DNA of 64,000 nucleotides from Seminavis robusta (GCA_903772945.1 CAICTM010000013.1:124001-188000); one strand, 5' to 3'; counted from the stretch's first letter, positions 44,231 through 54,010 are shown. Notes: generated by a model from the sequence alone, not told the origin. A program made the numbers and translations.

Positions 44231-45304
44231 TCAAGGGAAGAAACATTTCATGACGGCTCCTCCCCACTCTTGAATATCCTCGTTCTGGCGGTGGCTGTCA
44301 ATTGCTTTGGCAACCGAGGTGATGGCGCCAGACACTCGAATCGGGATTCTGCAGCCTGAAACTCGGAACATGGCGTAGAGCAGTTCCAACGCCCCTTGCT
44401 GAACCTTGGCATCCTTGAGATAGCTTTCCATCGTTTGCAAGCACACTGCAATGCCATTGACTTCCTTGACAAAGTACTCGGCGTAGTGCCGTGCCTCAAA
44501 CTCTGATGTATTGGAAAACAAGCTTGACATTGCTGTGAATGAGACCAGTTGGACCTTTTGTGATTCGGGGAAGTAATTCATTGCCGTCAAAATGGCCTTG
44601 AGCATGTCCTTGCCGTGAAAGGGCACTGCAGCTCCGTTCAAATCATCAAGCACAATCAGTTGCAGTGTGGCACACGCGTATATCTGAATCAGCTCCGTGT
44701 TGCCCCATTTGGACATTGCCTTCAAGACGAGACTTGGGGCTCCCGCTTTGAAGGCTTGCTTTCGTGTAAGAGGACAACTTTTGCAGGTTTTATGCAGCTT
44801 CGTCATGGCAGCCGCTGCAATCTTGATCTGGTTGCTTTGGACATTCGAAAGTGTCTTGGCTAGCATTCTTTCTGACAATGCCGATGTCGTGGCGGTGCCG
44901 CGCTTTGTTGAGTTCGTGATGATAGGCTCTTTAGGTTCTTGCTCGACAACGCTTGGTTTCTGAGATGTCTTGGAACGGCATTCCTTCGTGGGCTCCGTCT
45001 TGATGCCAACACTACCTTCTATGGTTTCTTTCTTGATGGCTGCGCTACTCCAGAGCCCTTTCTGATTGACGGCAACTAACTTTCGACGCTTCAATGCCGT
45101 CTCAAGGTCGACTTTGCCGTTCTGACGCTTTGCCATTTTGCTTTCTCGAACAGTCAGGGTTATTGACGTGGTTTTCCAGATTGAATCAGTGCTCTTCTCT
45201 TGGTTTTGTGGCACCATAAAAGAATGGGCACCTGGAGACTCTGATTGAATCATTTGAGGGATATGAACCTTGGAGTCGAGTCGAGTCGTTGCGTGGAAGT
45301 GCAT
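44231..45304 (-). CDS. Armadillo-like repeat protein, diverged copy 3 (about 357 residues)
   Basis: The complement frame is open from 45451, but its first ATG is at 45304 (MHFHATTRLDSKVHIPQ); ATG 45136 (MAKRQNGKVDLETALKRRK), with a nuclear-signal-like KRRK, is another good start. The C-terminal 230 residues carry the armadillo core in weakened form: AGAPSLVLKAMSKWGNTELI, CATLQLIVLDDLNGAA, VQLVSFTAMSSLFSNTSE, NGIAVCLQTMESYLKDAKVQ and AITSVAKAIDSHRQNEDIQ. The same spacing of 'GIA...AM' and 'K(V/I)Q' as in copies 1 and 2 shows common origin. It lies on the opposite strand and converges on copy 2, so the cluster involved an inversion. A nuclear location is possible. Confidence 0.75.
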   Translation of the reverse strand: MHFHATTRLDSKVHIPQMIQSESPGAHSFMVPQNQEKSTDSIWKTTSITLTVRESKMAKRQNGKVDLETALKRRKLVAVNQKGLWSSAAIKKETIEGSVGIKTEPTKECRSKTSQKPSVVEQEPKEPIITNSTKRGTATTSALSERMLAKTLSNVQSNQIKIAAAAMTKLHKTCKSCPLTRKQAFKAGAPSLVLKAMSKWGNTELIQIYACATLQLIVLDDLNGAAVPFHGKDMLKAILTAMNYFPESQKVQLVSFTAMSSLFSNTSEFEARHYAEYFVKEVNGIAVCLQTMESYLKDAKVQQGALELLYAMFRVSGCRIPIRVSGAITSVAKAIDSHRQNEDIQEWGGAVMKCFFP

Positions 45305-45986
45305 CGTGGGAAACCCCGCCCACACATTCACGTTGCGGCTGTCGCATGCTTTCTCCCACCGAGGGCACCTCCAGGGCTCCGAGTTGCAAATCACTGTACC
45401 GGTACGAACCGGTATGACGTTACCGGTGGCAATACTGGTGGTACCAGGCACTTATTGCATGTTCCTTTACAGAGTTGATGTGGAGCATCGTGGCAAGCCA
45501 TCGTGGTACTTAAAACAAAGAAACTCCACATCGTTTCGATGATCACGACAGCAAGCGTTTGAGATGGTTTCGACAAAAACGCTGAGACCATTATTTGATT
45601 AACCAACGTAAGTTGCAATCAGTCGACTAGTAGCTAGTAGCCTTCGAACTCATCATCGCGGTGTATTGCCACGATGCATCCGGTACGCTGCGCCGCGGAA
45701 GTTCTCTTTTGGAATTGACTTCGTGCGAGATTTTCATGTTTTGATCTTTTTGTTTCGTCCTGTTGATTTTACTTCTTCACCATTGCCACATGATTATGAA
45801 GAAGGCATCCCCCGTGGGGCCACCCTTTCCCGCCGTGAACCAGATGGCGACACTGCCCTGGTATGATGATTTTTCTGGTCAACTGATGGCATTTTCGAAT
45901 GGCAGCAAATAGAAACCTTTGGGGATTTTTGTGAAAGTGTCCAGTGTTCGCCCAACAGCAACTTTTGGTTTGTCATCTTCTTCTTT
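45305..45986. other. Intergenic region
   Basis: About 680 bp upstream of copy 3 and downstream of the phosphatidyltransferase gene. TACCGGTA occurs at 45397, and ACCGGTA-like words at 45408 and 45421. The frame at 45666-45866 has no family likeness and I leave it out. Confidence 0.5.
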
Positions 45987-46676
45987 TTAATCCTTCTTTT
46001 CCGCGTGTTGTTGTTGAGTATCTTTGGCCACGACGAGCACTAGATAATTTCGAATCATCCATAGCTCCACCACCAAGCTGAGTGCCCTTCCCACATATGC
46101 CAGATAGAAGAAAGCATAGAAAAAGGGAACCGTATCTCTCAATTCCGCTGGATGATGGTATCCATAGGAAAACAAATTGGCCGTGAACAATCCATAAATG
46201 GATAGGATACCAATTGGATTGCGAAAGTTATTGGCAAAGAGAGCCCGCACCAACCAAGGATCGTGTTCTCGCGACTCTTTCCAATGTTGGCCGTGCACTC
46301 CCGCATGCAGCTGGGTCGCCAACATGGTCATCCATTCCACACACACAATTATGGAGGCGACCGTTTTCAGCCCTGCCGATGCGTCCGGACAAGACGCCGC
46401 TGCCATCCACGAACAGGTCCTCATGATATTGTCGGCCGCGATATCGACCAAGACTCCCAACGACGATGTTTGATTCAATGCTCTGGCCAACATGCCGTCG
46501 AACAAGTCCAGACTGCCCGACAATGTAAAAACCACAACGGTTTGTCGTGGGAATCGATCGCTCAAGTACATGGCATAAAAAGACAAGACTATCCGAGCAT
46601 AGCCCAACAGATTGGGAATGTACAAAAAGACTGGTAGAGAAGACCGAGGTGTTGTTGATGTCGATGATGATGACAT
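45987..46676 (-). CDS. PIS: Phosphatidylinositol synthase (CDP-alcohol phosphatidyltransferase)
   Basis: A 229-residue, single-exon integral membrane protein. The CDP-alcohol motif is complete: D57-L-F-D60-G61-M-L-A64-R65, then G74, D78 and D82, that is D-x2-DG-x2-AR-x8-G-x3-D-x3-D, the metal and CDP-diacylglycerol site. The spans before and after it (YIPNLLGYARIVLSFYAMYL, FYAFFYLAYVGRALSLVVEL) and the length fit eukaryotic phosphatidylinositol synthase, which joins CDP-diacylglycerol and myo-inositol in the ER. The start YIPNLLGYARI is highly typical of PI synthases ('PNLIGY.R'), which argues against phosphatidylglycerophosphate or choline transferases. It is divergent to the Cys-rich gene at 46962. 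Confidence 0.9.
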   Translation of the reverse strand: MSSSSTSTTPRSSLPVFLYIPNLLGYARIVLSFYAMYLSDRFPRQTVVVFTLSGSLDLFDGMLARALNQTSSLGVLVDIAADNIMRTCSWMAAASCPDASAGLKTVASIIVCVEWMTMLATQLHAGVHGQHWKESREHDPWLVRALFANNFRNPIGILSIYGLFTANLFSYGYHHPAELRDTVPFFYAFFYLAYVGRALSLVVELWMIRNYLVLVVAKDTQQQHAEKKD

Positions 46677-46961
46677 GGTGATTATTACTTCAGTCCAAGT
46701 ACGGGAGAGGGATGCATATGCAACGCCTTCTTTTTTCCTTTGAAAAAGGTGGTGCCATGGTCGCTTCTGATTTCTGACCGTTGGAAGTACCGTATCTTTG
46801 ACTCATTGGACTAGATAAAAGTCGACCGAGCCGTCCTCTCGGGTTTCGCGAAGACAGAAACGGAACACAATTTTTGAAAATCAAGACGAAGTCCAACAAC
46901 ACCACACACGCCGCTCTTGTTATCCCCTCCTCTTCTTTCCTTTTATCGTTCAATCTCCACC
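46677..46961. promoter_or_regulatory. 285-bp divergent promoter region
   Basis: Lies between the ATG codons of the phosphatidylinositol synthase gene and the Cys-rich protein gene, so it must serve both. I see no palindrome, TATA box or intergenic TACCGGTA word in it. Frames crossing it on the minus strand (46690-47088) are the shadow of the Cys-rich gene. Confidence 0.5.
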
Positions 46962-47612
46962 ATGGTCTTTTGCTGCTTTTCTTCCAAGCCTCTTGCCTCC
47001 TACGAAGTTGAAAAGGGAAAATATGGAGCCGCCTACGCCCCGTTCCTCGGGAACCAAAGCAAATTTGACATTTCACTTTGCGAAGCACCCTGCCGGGAGC
47101 CTGGCTGTCTGTTGGCCACGGTGCTCTGCTTTTGTCCCATTCAAGTTCACATGCGTCACAAGGCGCTCAACCATGTCGATCCGGGATCTGGTTGGGCCAA
47201 CTACAAGTGCTGTCAAGGATACTTTGGAGGATGCTGCTGTCTACAGCCGGGACAAATGGGCGAACAGTCCTGTCCATCGCTCTGCATGTGCGTCGAAGCA
47301 TCCATCTTTCCAGGACCGGCCGTATCCGCCACTTCCAATATCGTTCGAGAAGCATACCGATTGGGCTTGGATGAAGATGACGTGCGCTTGATCCGATGCA
47401 ACAATTGTCTCTTTGTTCTGTCGTGCATTTTGAACTGCATTGCTCCCCTGACAGATTGTGAAGGAGACGATGTCCTGGCGCATATTGTGAATGTCATATC
47501 CGACATTACATTTTGTTGTGTCAGTGGATGCATGACAGCGCAAGTACATCATGAGATCAAATTGAGAGAGCAGCATAGTGCACCCACAAGAGAAGAAATG
47601 GAGAGATGTTAA
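46962..47612 (+). CDS. Cys-rich protein of unknown function, PLAC8-like in composition
   Basis: ATG 46962 in the context ACCATGG opens a 216-residue single exon starting MVFCCFSSKPLASYEVEKGK. More than 25 cysteines are spread along it in pairs and triplets (CREPGCLLATVLCFCPIQV, YKCCQGYFGGCCCLQPGQ, CPSLCMCVEASIF), with hydrophobic segments around them, and an acidic-to-basic tail. The CLL..CFCP/CC arrangement and the helix 'CILNCIAPLTDCEGDD' recall PLAC8/Cys-rich membrane proteins, but I cannot place the family signature with certainty. A location at membranes, perhaps by palmitoylation of the N-terminal FCCF, is an inference. Confidence 0.7.
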   Translation: MVFCCFSSKPLASYEVEKGKYGAAYAPFLGNQSKFDISLCEAPCREPGCLLATVLCFCPIQVHMRHKALNHVDPGSGWANYKCCQGYFGGCCCLQPGQMGEQSCPSLCMCVEASIFPGPAVSATSNIVREAYRLGLDEDDVRLIRCNNCLFVLSCILNCIAPLTDCEGDDVLAHIVNVISDITFCCVSGCMTAQVHHEIKLREQHSAPTREEMERC

Positions 47613-48108
47613 CAAGCTCAAGTCCTGCCGCCACTGGTTTTGTTCTTGTGAAGTTACTGTGTTACTGTGCCAGATCAGAAGCTGAATCGAATCTACTAGT
47701 AATTGTTCCATTTAAAGTGACTGCTTGTGATATTTTGGTATTAAAGCCCAACATCGCGTAAAGCGGAAGCTACCGGAAGCTGCAAATACGGCACTATACC
47801 GGAAGCCTCCAATGATCTTGAATGTCATCCACAATCTACTATTCTATTACTGGTAGCATGCGAGATTTCGCTTGACAGCAACACCCTTACTAATTAGTAA
47901 TTACGTTTTATTCCTTTTTTAGTTCAATTCTTCTATCGTACCGGTACTGTGCCAGGCGCCACATAATTTAGCCGAAAACACATCCATGCTCAACCACAAG
48001 AGCTGGAAAAGGCAGTACCAGTACGGATACATCCGCCCTCCGCCTTGCAACACAATCGTCAACAAACCTCTGCGCTCGGACCGCCGCGAGCCTCCATGTA
48101 CTTGCACT
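47613..48108. other. Intergenic region between convergent genes
   Basis: About 500 bp of 3' flank for the Cys-rich and MYND genes. CGGAAGC occurs three times at 47763-47805 and TACCGGTA at 47939. No gene is seen. Confidence 0.55.
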
Positions 48109-49497
48109 TTAGCTGGTACCGGTACTAGCAGCAATCGCTTGCGCAGCCCACGGCATGTATACCTTGTTCCAAGACAGAATTTGAGCTTCGTCAAAATGTG
48201 AAACAATGATCTGGTGCAAGTACTTTGTGTGAAAGATGGCGTCACGGTTCTGTGGATCATGTTCGAAGCGATGGGAATGCGCCACCAACAGAGCAGCCAC
48301 TTGATACGGGTAATGGAAAAGCGGGTCCGGTCTCTGCTTTTTGCACGCGTCCATGGTGTCTCGAAGGGGTCCAAAGGTCGCGAGAAGAGGAATGAAATAG
48401 CTCTTGAAGCCACGACGCTCGCCGTCCTCGTTGAGCATCAAACTCTGGTCGGCTCCCCAAAGAACAGCCTTGGCTGGTGCCGGGTGAGTCAGACAATCTA
48501 CCATCCACTGCCAAAGCATGTAGGCAGATCGAATCCAACTCGTCGGGATTTCGGTGTCGCGGGGAGCACAGTAGAGATGACGCAACAAGAGCGCACAAAG
48601 CCCCATACAGTCTTCCCACAACACGTGAAGAAATTCACAGCTTCTCTCGCTGCTCCATCGTCGGGGAATGGCGACCGAACCAAACGGCCCGTCGTCGCCA
48701 GGTCCTCGGTGGACACAGAACGAATCCACCTCTTCGGGAAACCCCTGCAGGACTTGCAAAATGAGTTCACAGGACGGCAGAGACCATGGATCATGATTCA
48801 AGTTGATTCGTCCGGAATGACAATGGGCCGGTCCTCTGGAACTGCGGGAGAGTAGCAGTTGGGAAAGGTCGTGGTTCAACAAATGCGTGAGCACACGGCG
48901 ACACAGAAATCGCATGTCCTGGCTTTTCTCAAACCCTCGTGCTTGTTCCAGGCACAAAGCTCGGAAGAGACGACCATCGTTCTCGTGAAATAGTCGCTCC
49001 AACAGCGCAACCGAAAAGACCATGTTGGCACACGTATTAGCCCCCAACAAATTTTCTTCTTCATCATCGAAATAGTCAGGCGAAAAATCCATGTACGACA
49101 AGGGTTCGTCGTCGTCGTCGTAGTAAATGATGTCATGGTTCATTTTGAGAAGCTCGAGCATCTCTTTAGCCTCCTCCAATGGTTTCTTTGGTGGAGAAAT
49201 CTCTTGTTCCTCCTCCTCGTCGTCGTCCTCCTCCATGGACAAGTAAAACTCAGTCTCCATTGCATTCTCCAGGGACTCTCGTGCACGAATGCCGTTCGGT
49301 ACTTGGGAAAGAATGCTGTCGCATTCACTCTCGTGTTGCTCCCAGTGCTCGACTTGGCAACGTCGTGAGCAGTACCACGGACGACACTTGTTGGTACGAC
49401 AGCATTGATGACACTGAAAAAGAACGACCAACTCGCTCTGATCGAAGCTTCGTCGTCGTCTCGGCGCTGAAACACCGCAAACCTGGCAACTCGACAT
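48109..49497 (-). CDS. MYND-type zinc finger protein (462 residues)
   Basis: The frame is longer, but the ATG at 49497 opens directly on the zinc finger: MSSCQVCGVSAPRRRRS, then LFQCHQCCRTNKCRPWYCSR and RCQVEHWEQHESECDSIL, giving the C-x2-C, C-x2-C, C-x3-C, H-x3-H-x3-C set of a MYND finger with an enlarged second loop. A very acidic stretch follows (EEDDDEEEEQ), then about 300 residues of helical sequence with Trp and Leu (ELILQVLQGFPEEVDSFCV, MLWQWMVDCLTHPAP) that I cannot assign; no SET domain motifs are present. MYND fingers bind proline-rich peptides in regulators of transcription and protein folding. Its role here is unknown. Confidence 0.75.
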   Translation of the reverse strand: MSSCQVCGVSAPRRRRSFDQSELVVLFQCHQCCRTNKCRPWYCSRRCQVEHWEQHESECDSILSQVPNGIRARESLENAMETEFYLSMEEDDDEEEEQEISPPKKPLEEAKEMLELLKMNHDIIYYDDDDEPLSYMDFSPDYFDDEEENLLGANTCANMVFSVALLERLFHENDGRLFRALCLEQARGFEKSQDMRFLCRRVLTHLLNHDLSQLLLSRSSRGPAHCHSGRINLNHDPWSLPSCELILQVLQGFPEEVDSFCVHRGPGDDGPFGSVAIPRRWSSERSCEFLHVLWEDCMGLCALLLRHLYCAPRDTEIPTSWIRSAYMLWQWMVDCLTHPAPAKAVLWGADQSLMLNEDGERRGFKSYFIPLLATFGPLRDTMDACKKQRPDPLFHYPYQVAALLVAHSHRFEHDPQNRDAIFHTKYLHQIIVSHFDEAQILSWNKVYMPWAAQAIAASTGTS

Positions 49498-50414
49498 TCC
49501 TTCTACAGTTTGTATCGTTCTTCTTGCTCGTGTCGGATTGTGTGCAAAGACAAGCCTTCTTTGCTTCAAAATATAGTGTGTTGTGGTGACAATGACAACA
49601 ATCGAGACGAGGTGGCGATCGAGGTGGTGAAGCATCGAATTTGAATCGCGCTGAGTCGAATGAGTCGAGTGACGAGTGACAGTCGATCGGGTGTCGAAGA
49701 TGGAGAAAGGAGAAAGGACTCTTCTGTCCTGATAGCAACGGAGTTCACCGCATCTTGGACTTGTAAAAGAGTAGAATCCAATCTGGATCCCTTCCTCCGG
49801 GGCTGCCAACAGGCATCTTTAGCTTGGAATCTCCCTGGTCAAGTCCCACAATCCACATCGTCTTGGGGGCAAACTGGTTGCCAGATGCGAGACTGCTATC
49901 ATCACCGCGCTCTATTATTTGTCGCACCGACACTATTGCCAGGGCATCTTGATCGATCAGCGTGTGTATTAACTTCTAGTAGGCAACGTCATTCATCAAC
50001 CACAAACAGGTCTGATTCGGTGAAACCGTGAGGCGAGTCGAATCTGATTTTGACTGGAGCACGACTACAGTACAGTTCAAGAAACGTCAAAAGGCTCTCT
50101 AGCTAGCTAGCAATGTCTATAGACATGAATGAAGTCAAAATGTACCGTGCTATACATAGAATATTTATTAACCAAAAAAGTTGCTCGAGTCTTGATGCAG
50201 GCGTTAGTGGCTTGGTTGTCATGCCATTGATAAAAAGCTTCGTCGTTGTACTGTGGGATGAATGGAGGACATGTTGCCAATGCAACTTGGAATGTGAAGG
50301 AATGAAAGTGACCGGATCGATCGGTGGAGGAGGTAGAAGTGGGAAATTCCACCGGGCTTGGAAGAGCTGGTACCAGTAGGATACATGTACATGGGCGGGA
50401 ATGGTATGTGATTA
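49498..50414. other. Intergenic region, about 900 bp
   Basis: Upstream of the MYND gene and downstream of the TPR-like gene. The minus-strand frame continuing upstream of 49497 and the plus frame at 50113-50379 have no family likeness. A short CTAGCTAGCTAG run is present near 50100. Nothing else is seen. Confidence 0.5.
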
Positions 50415-51119
50415 TCATGCAGCTGGTGCTGGTTGCTGCTTCAAAACCCAGCTTTGCACATTGTGAAGGAAACCATCAATCTGAGGAACTTTCTGACTTG
50501 TCCAGCCACAGCCAGTAACATACATGATGGTGTTGAGAAGATGTTGGAAGCACTGGGTTGCCTTGTCTTGGTGACCAACGTATCCATGAATGTGCCCAAT
50601 GTTGTTGGAGATACCGATACTGAGCAACGTACTGATGTCGTTACCCAGATCGTTGGGCACTTGTTGGATGTTATGTGCCAACTGATAGAAAGACAACGCC
50701 TTCCGGAAGATACTGTCACATGGCTTGGTCTCTGTTGCACCCAAGTGATAGGTGAGCGCCAGATTGTACACTGTCATCAAGGAAAGAGTCAGATTGGAGG
50801 GCGGCTTCGTGGACGCTGTAGGGCAATCCACAATGATCAGGGGGCTGGCAAAGATAAAGCACTCTGAATCATTCAAATCTTGTCTCTGGATGGGATGCAA
50901 GAAGTGCACCCATTGGTGTTCATCTTTTTGATCAAAAGAAGCTTGACCCTCCTCGTCCTCCATGCAAGACCTCTGTGCCCTCAGTCGACCCAACAAAGAG
51001 GTGAAGGTGGCAACAGCTTCGTGGTATCGTTTATCGAGAAGCAGTTTCACGCCACAGTTAAGGCCTGCCATGGCGAGAGCAGTTGGGGAAGGTACATCTG
51101 TTGAGCTACCGGTATGCAT
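50415..51119 (-). CDS. TPR-like helical protein of unknown function (234 residues)
   Basis: Single exon from ATG 51119 (MHTGSSTDVPSPTALAMAGL). Helix pairs with TPR spacing are visible: GVKLLLDKRYHEAVATFTSL, MTVYNLALTYHLGA, FRKALSFYQLAHNI, ISNNIGHIHGYVGHQDKATQ. The pattern 'YNLAL.YHL' and 'I..NIG.I....' is common in a large family of small diatom proteins with three to four degenerate TPR units. No targeting signal, membrane span or catalytic motif is seen. It probably acts as an adaptor; the partner is unknown. Confidence 0.7.
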   Translation of the reverse strand: MHTGSSTDVPSPTALAMAGLNCGVKLLLDKRYHEAVATFTSLLGRLRAQRSCMEDEEGQASFDQKDEHQWVHFLHPIQRQDLNDSECFIFASPLIIVDCPTASTKPPSNLTLSLMTVYNLALTYHLGATETKPCDSIFRKALSFYQLAHNIQQVPNDLGNDISTLLSIGISNNIGHIHGYVGHQDKATQCFQHLLNTIMYVTGCGWTSQKVPQIDGFLHNVQSWVLKQQPAPAA

Positions 51120-51533
51120 TTTACGGGACGGTGTGGTGGCGGTCTTTTGATTGTTGGCTGAATATTATGGATTGTGATGAGAAGAGAGAAAAACATGCAA
51201 CGCACCGATGGAACTGACTCGGCACTCGACTCACTCGACTCTCTGGTCACTAAAAAAGAAAAGAATTTCACCTAACCTACATGCAAAAGCTTGACAAATA
51301 ACGAATGAGTTCCGCACAATGTCAATGGCAGCTGAAGCATTAATGCAAGCTCGAATGTTGTGCTCCTGGAAATCCTTCGCGTCGTGTCTCTACAAGACAT
51401 TCACAGAAGTCCAAAACGAACCAAGAAACACCCCTTTAAATCTCAAGTAACCACTGTTGCGAAACTGAATTATTACTAGTAGTGCCACTTGCTGCCTAGA
51501 AAAGTGTGACTGGAGGGTGTTACTGGTATGCGG

Positions 51534-51868
51534 TTGCGTGGCTTGGTTGGTATTTACTGTTTATTCCTTACTGCCATGAGGTCAGTAAAAGGAGCAGTAA
51601 TGGCAGTAATGCAGTAATTCCTCAGTAGCAGTAATTATGCACAGTAATTTAAAGCCAATTGAAGGCAGTAAACTACAGTAATTGCACTAATAAAGGCTAA
51701 TTACTGTGCTTTTACTGTCATTTACTGGATATTACTGTTGCAAAGGCAGATTACTTACTGCATGGGATTACTTACTGCAGTAATTATGTGGCCAACAATG
51801 GCAGTAATTGGACAGTAAGGAGCCAGTAACCCGGATTTACTGCAGTAAATACCAACCAAGTTGCGTGG
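51534..51868. mobile_element. Non-autonomous TIR element, hAT-like by target site, packed with CAGTAA words
   Basis: The element is 51542-51860 (319 bp). Its ends are a perfect 18-bp inverted repeat: CTTGGTTGGTATTTACTG at 51542-51559 and its exact complement at 51843-51860. Immediately outside, TTGCGTGG stands at 51534-51541 and again at 51861-51868, an exact 8-bp target-site duplication. Eight-base duplications are the mark of the hAT superfamily (also P elements). The inner end of the TIR, TTTACTG, is repeated through the interior: I count about 13 CAGTAA and 9 TTACTG. There is no coding frame. Exact TIRs and duplication indicate a young insertion. The dense words may be transposase-binding sites, as in subterminal repeats of Ac-type elements. 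Confidence 0.88.
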
Positions 51869-52780
51869 CAATCGAACTATTATGGGATGCGTTGATTTTG
51901 TACCAGAGGTCATTTAGAAACAAACGTTTGTGGCTGATTTCTAATTAGAATCTTGAACCTGCTTTTCACTGGTAAGAAAGAGAATTGCACTTTGCCTTGC
52001 TTTCTCGTGGAAAGGCTACCACCTACCACCAGCATTCTGGTACTGTAGCCTAGTACCTCTCTGGTCATCATTCAACCGGTATCGTTACACTACAGTACTG
52101 GCAATAAGGAGCTCAATAAGCAGATTGCAGATTGTCTTTATCCAGCCAATCCATGGGCTTACGTTATTAATAGTGCAAAGCTCCATTCACACACCACGGG
52201 TTCAATACAGCCAAAACGCCAAAACACTGCATAGTCACCTGGGATGAAAGGCAAGCAATTGCAGGATCAGAAGGTATTATTGTACTATTTTAAGACGATC
52301 CAACACGGTCTTCTGGTTCGCTCTGAATGACCTTGGGATAAATAATAACAAGAACCTCTTCCTGTAAAAATAAATGACAGAATGCTTCAACTGAAATAAG
52401 GGCCTTTCCACTTTCCATGATGTGATGGTTTTGCTGGACATTGGTTGCTGCGATGCGTACATGTATGATGTGCTGGGTCTGATCATGAAGCTTCGGGAAG
52501 CTGGAAGCAACATTGTCGTGTACAAGCTAGTCTATGTATCGGCACCCAAAGCTATTAGAGAGCCCTCTACATTCCTACTAGAGCTGTAGCGGGTGGTACC
52601 AGTACCAACCACAAGCTCTTCACTCTTCACAGCTCTCTTCACGCAGAGAATCAAGAAAGGCAGATTACAGTGCTTCTTGGTCTGCTACAGCACCTCCTGC
52701 CCCCACCGTAAAACAGCAACATTCTTCTGTTAATCGCCCTCTGCCAGGATTGAAGGAAACTCCAAACTTAAAGTCTTGCT

Positions 52781-52801
52781 AGGTTGAAGGTTGAAGGTTG
52801 A
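52781..52801. repeat. (AGGTTGA)3 minisatellite
   Basis: Three perfect 7-bp units in intergenic DNA. No role is apparent. Confidence 0.85.
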
Positions 52802-53299
52802 AGTAGGCTATGTAGCCATCTCGGGTTGGCATCACAATGTCATCATAACGACTGTTGATTTATTTGTAATGAGGAAGGCATAGGAATTTACTGGAATGTC
52901 AGGCCAGTTGTTGGGTGGAACCTGACTAGCTCCTGACTATCGGCGACGTGTGACAAACAGCCCTGTCCTACCCATGATAACCTGGTGGAGCAGCTAGGTG
53001 CATGGGCGCGGGACTTCAGACTTTGAAAAGCATTGGCATGGGTGTGGCAGAGCACCAAAACTGGTTGAAGTTTCCTCCACAGGCACAATCAAGGAAGTTG
53101 AAAGAAAACCAACTTTACCCGGGTAAGCTGCCTTTGGTTGAGGTTCCTTGGAAGCAGAGCTCAACTGGCTTCTTTCTGTCTGGTGCATGGCTGGCTGCAC
53201 CTATAGCCCTATAGCTAATTTCATCGAGTTGGTTTTCATGATTGCTGCGAAATAATGGAAGAAAAGAAACACTGGTGATTGTCGAGGCGATGAGGTGGA

Positions 53300-53534
53300 C
53301 CCTTTTGCCATGGACTTGTGCTATGGCTGGCTGCTCAGGGTGGGTACTTTATGATACCCAAGCAAGCAAGTTTTGCTCGAGTCAACATCTGCCCTTGTTG
53401 GGATGAATGCTGGAGTTGGCCATCTTGAAATGCTTCAATGGGATCGATCCAATGGCTGCCCTTGGGAAGGACATAGTTTGGAGTTAGCAGAAAGGTTTGG
53501 GCACCCTGAAGTCTGGGCTGCGATGGGCTCGTGA
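53300..53534 (+). pseudogene. Fossil of a GCPWD-type ankyrin gene, C-terminal end
   Basis: The stretch from about 53394 reads GVGHLEMLQWDRSNGCPWEG then HSLELAERFGHPEVWAAM and a stop at 53532. This is the usual last unit and C terminus of GCPWD ankyrin proteins. Upstream, in another frame, traces such as FARVNICPCWDE (about 53369) and PWTCAMAG (about 53307) look like earlier units. There is no start codon and at least one frame change. It belongs to the same repeat class as the intact gene at 2319 but is too different to be a recent copy of it. It is a dead host-type gene. Confidence 0.65.
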
Positions 53535-54010
53535 CGATTTGCTGCCTACTAGCTACTGGAGGACTGTGTTGATGGACTGTGGGAGGATCACGATTTGGAC
53601 AAAGAACCATTCTGTCAGAGCTACCGTACCATGTAGCCTACCTGCTATGGTACCGGCCAACCTACATGGCTCAATGTCATGATGAGTGAGTGACGAGTCA
53701 AAGTAGACTAGATGCGAAATTGCCACACTGCTATTATGCTGCTACCTGGAGCTACGGTACGGTATGTTACCGGAGCTACCGGTACCTCGTACCGGGGTAC
53801 CGGTACTGTACTGGTGGGTTGGGCCTGTGCATCTGGATTTTATAAAATCCCTAAAAGCTAACCCTACGTAACTATATGTTATTTTGGTGGGGTTTGCCGT
53901 TGAAAACCAATGACAATTCGGCGCCCATGGCACACATCCCCTTTCAAACAACAAACTTTACTGCCTAGCTACCGGTATCATAGAACTTCTCTGACCAGAG
54001 TGACAGCAAC

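Larger units (their letters stand above)
51120..54010. other. 2.9-kb gene-poor region
   Basis: Lies upstream of both the TPR-like gene and the condensin gene. It holds the TIR element at 51542-51860, a 7-bp minisatellite at 52781, the ankyrin fossil near 53300-53534 and a patch of GGTACC/TACCGGTA palindromes at 53754-53815. Other frames (52277-52525, 52888-53214) show no family likeness. Confidence 0.6.

Noticed and set aside
48214-48855. 213-codon plus-strand frame
   Set aside because: Antisense to the MYND protein gene, whose zinc finger and helical part are clear.
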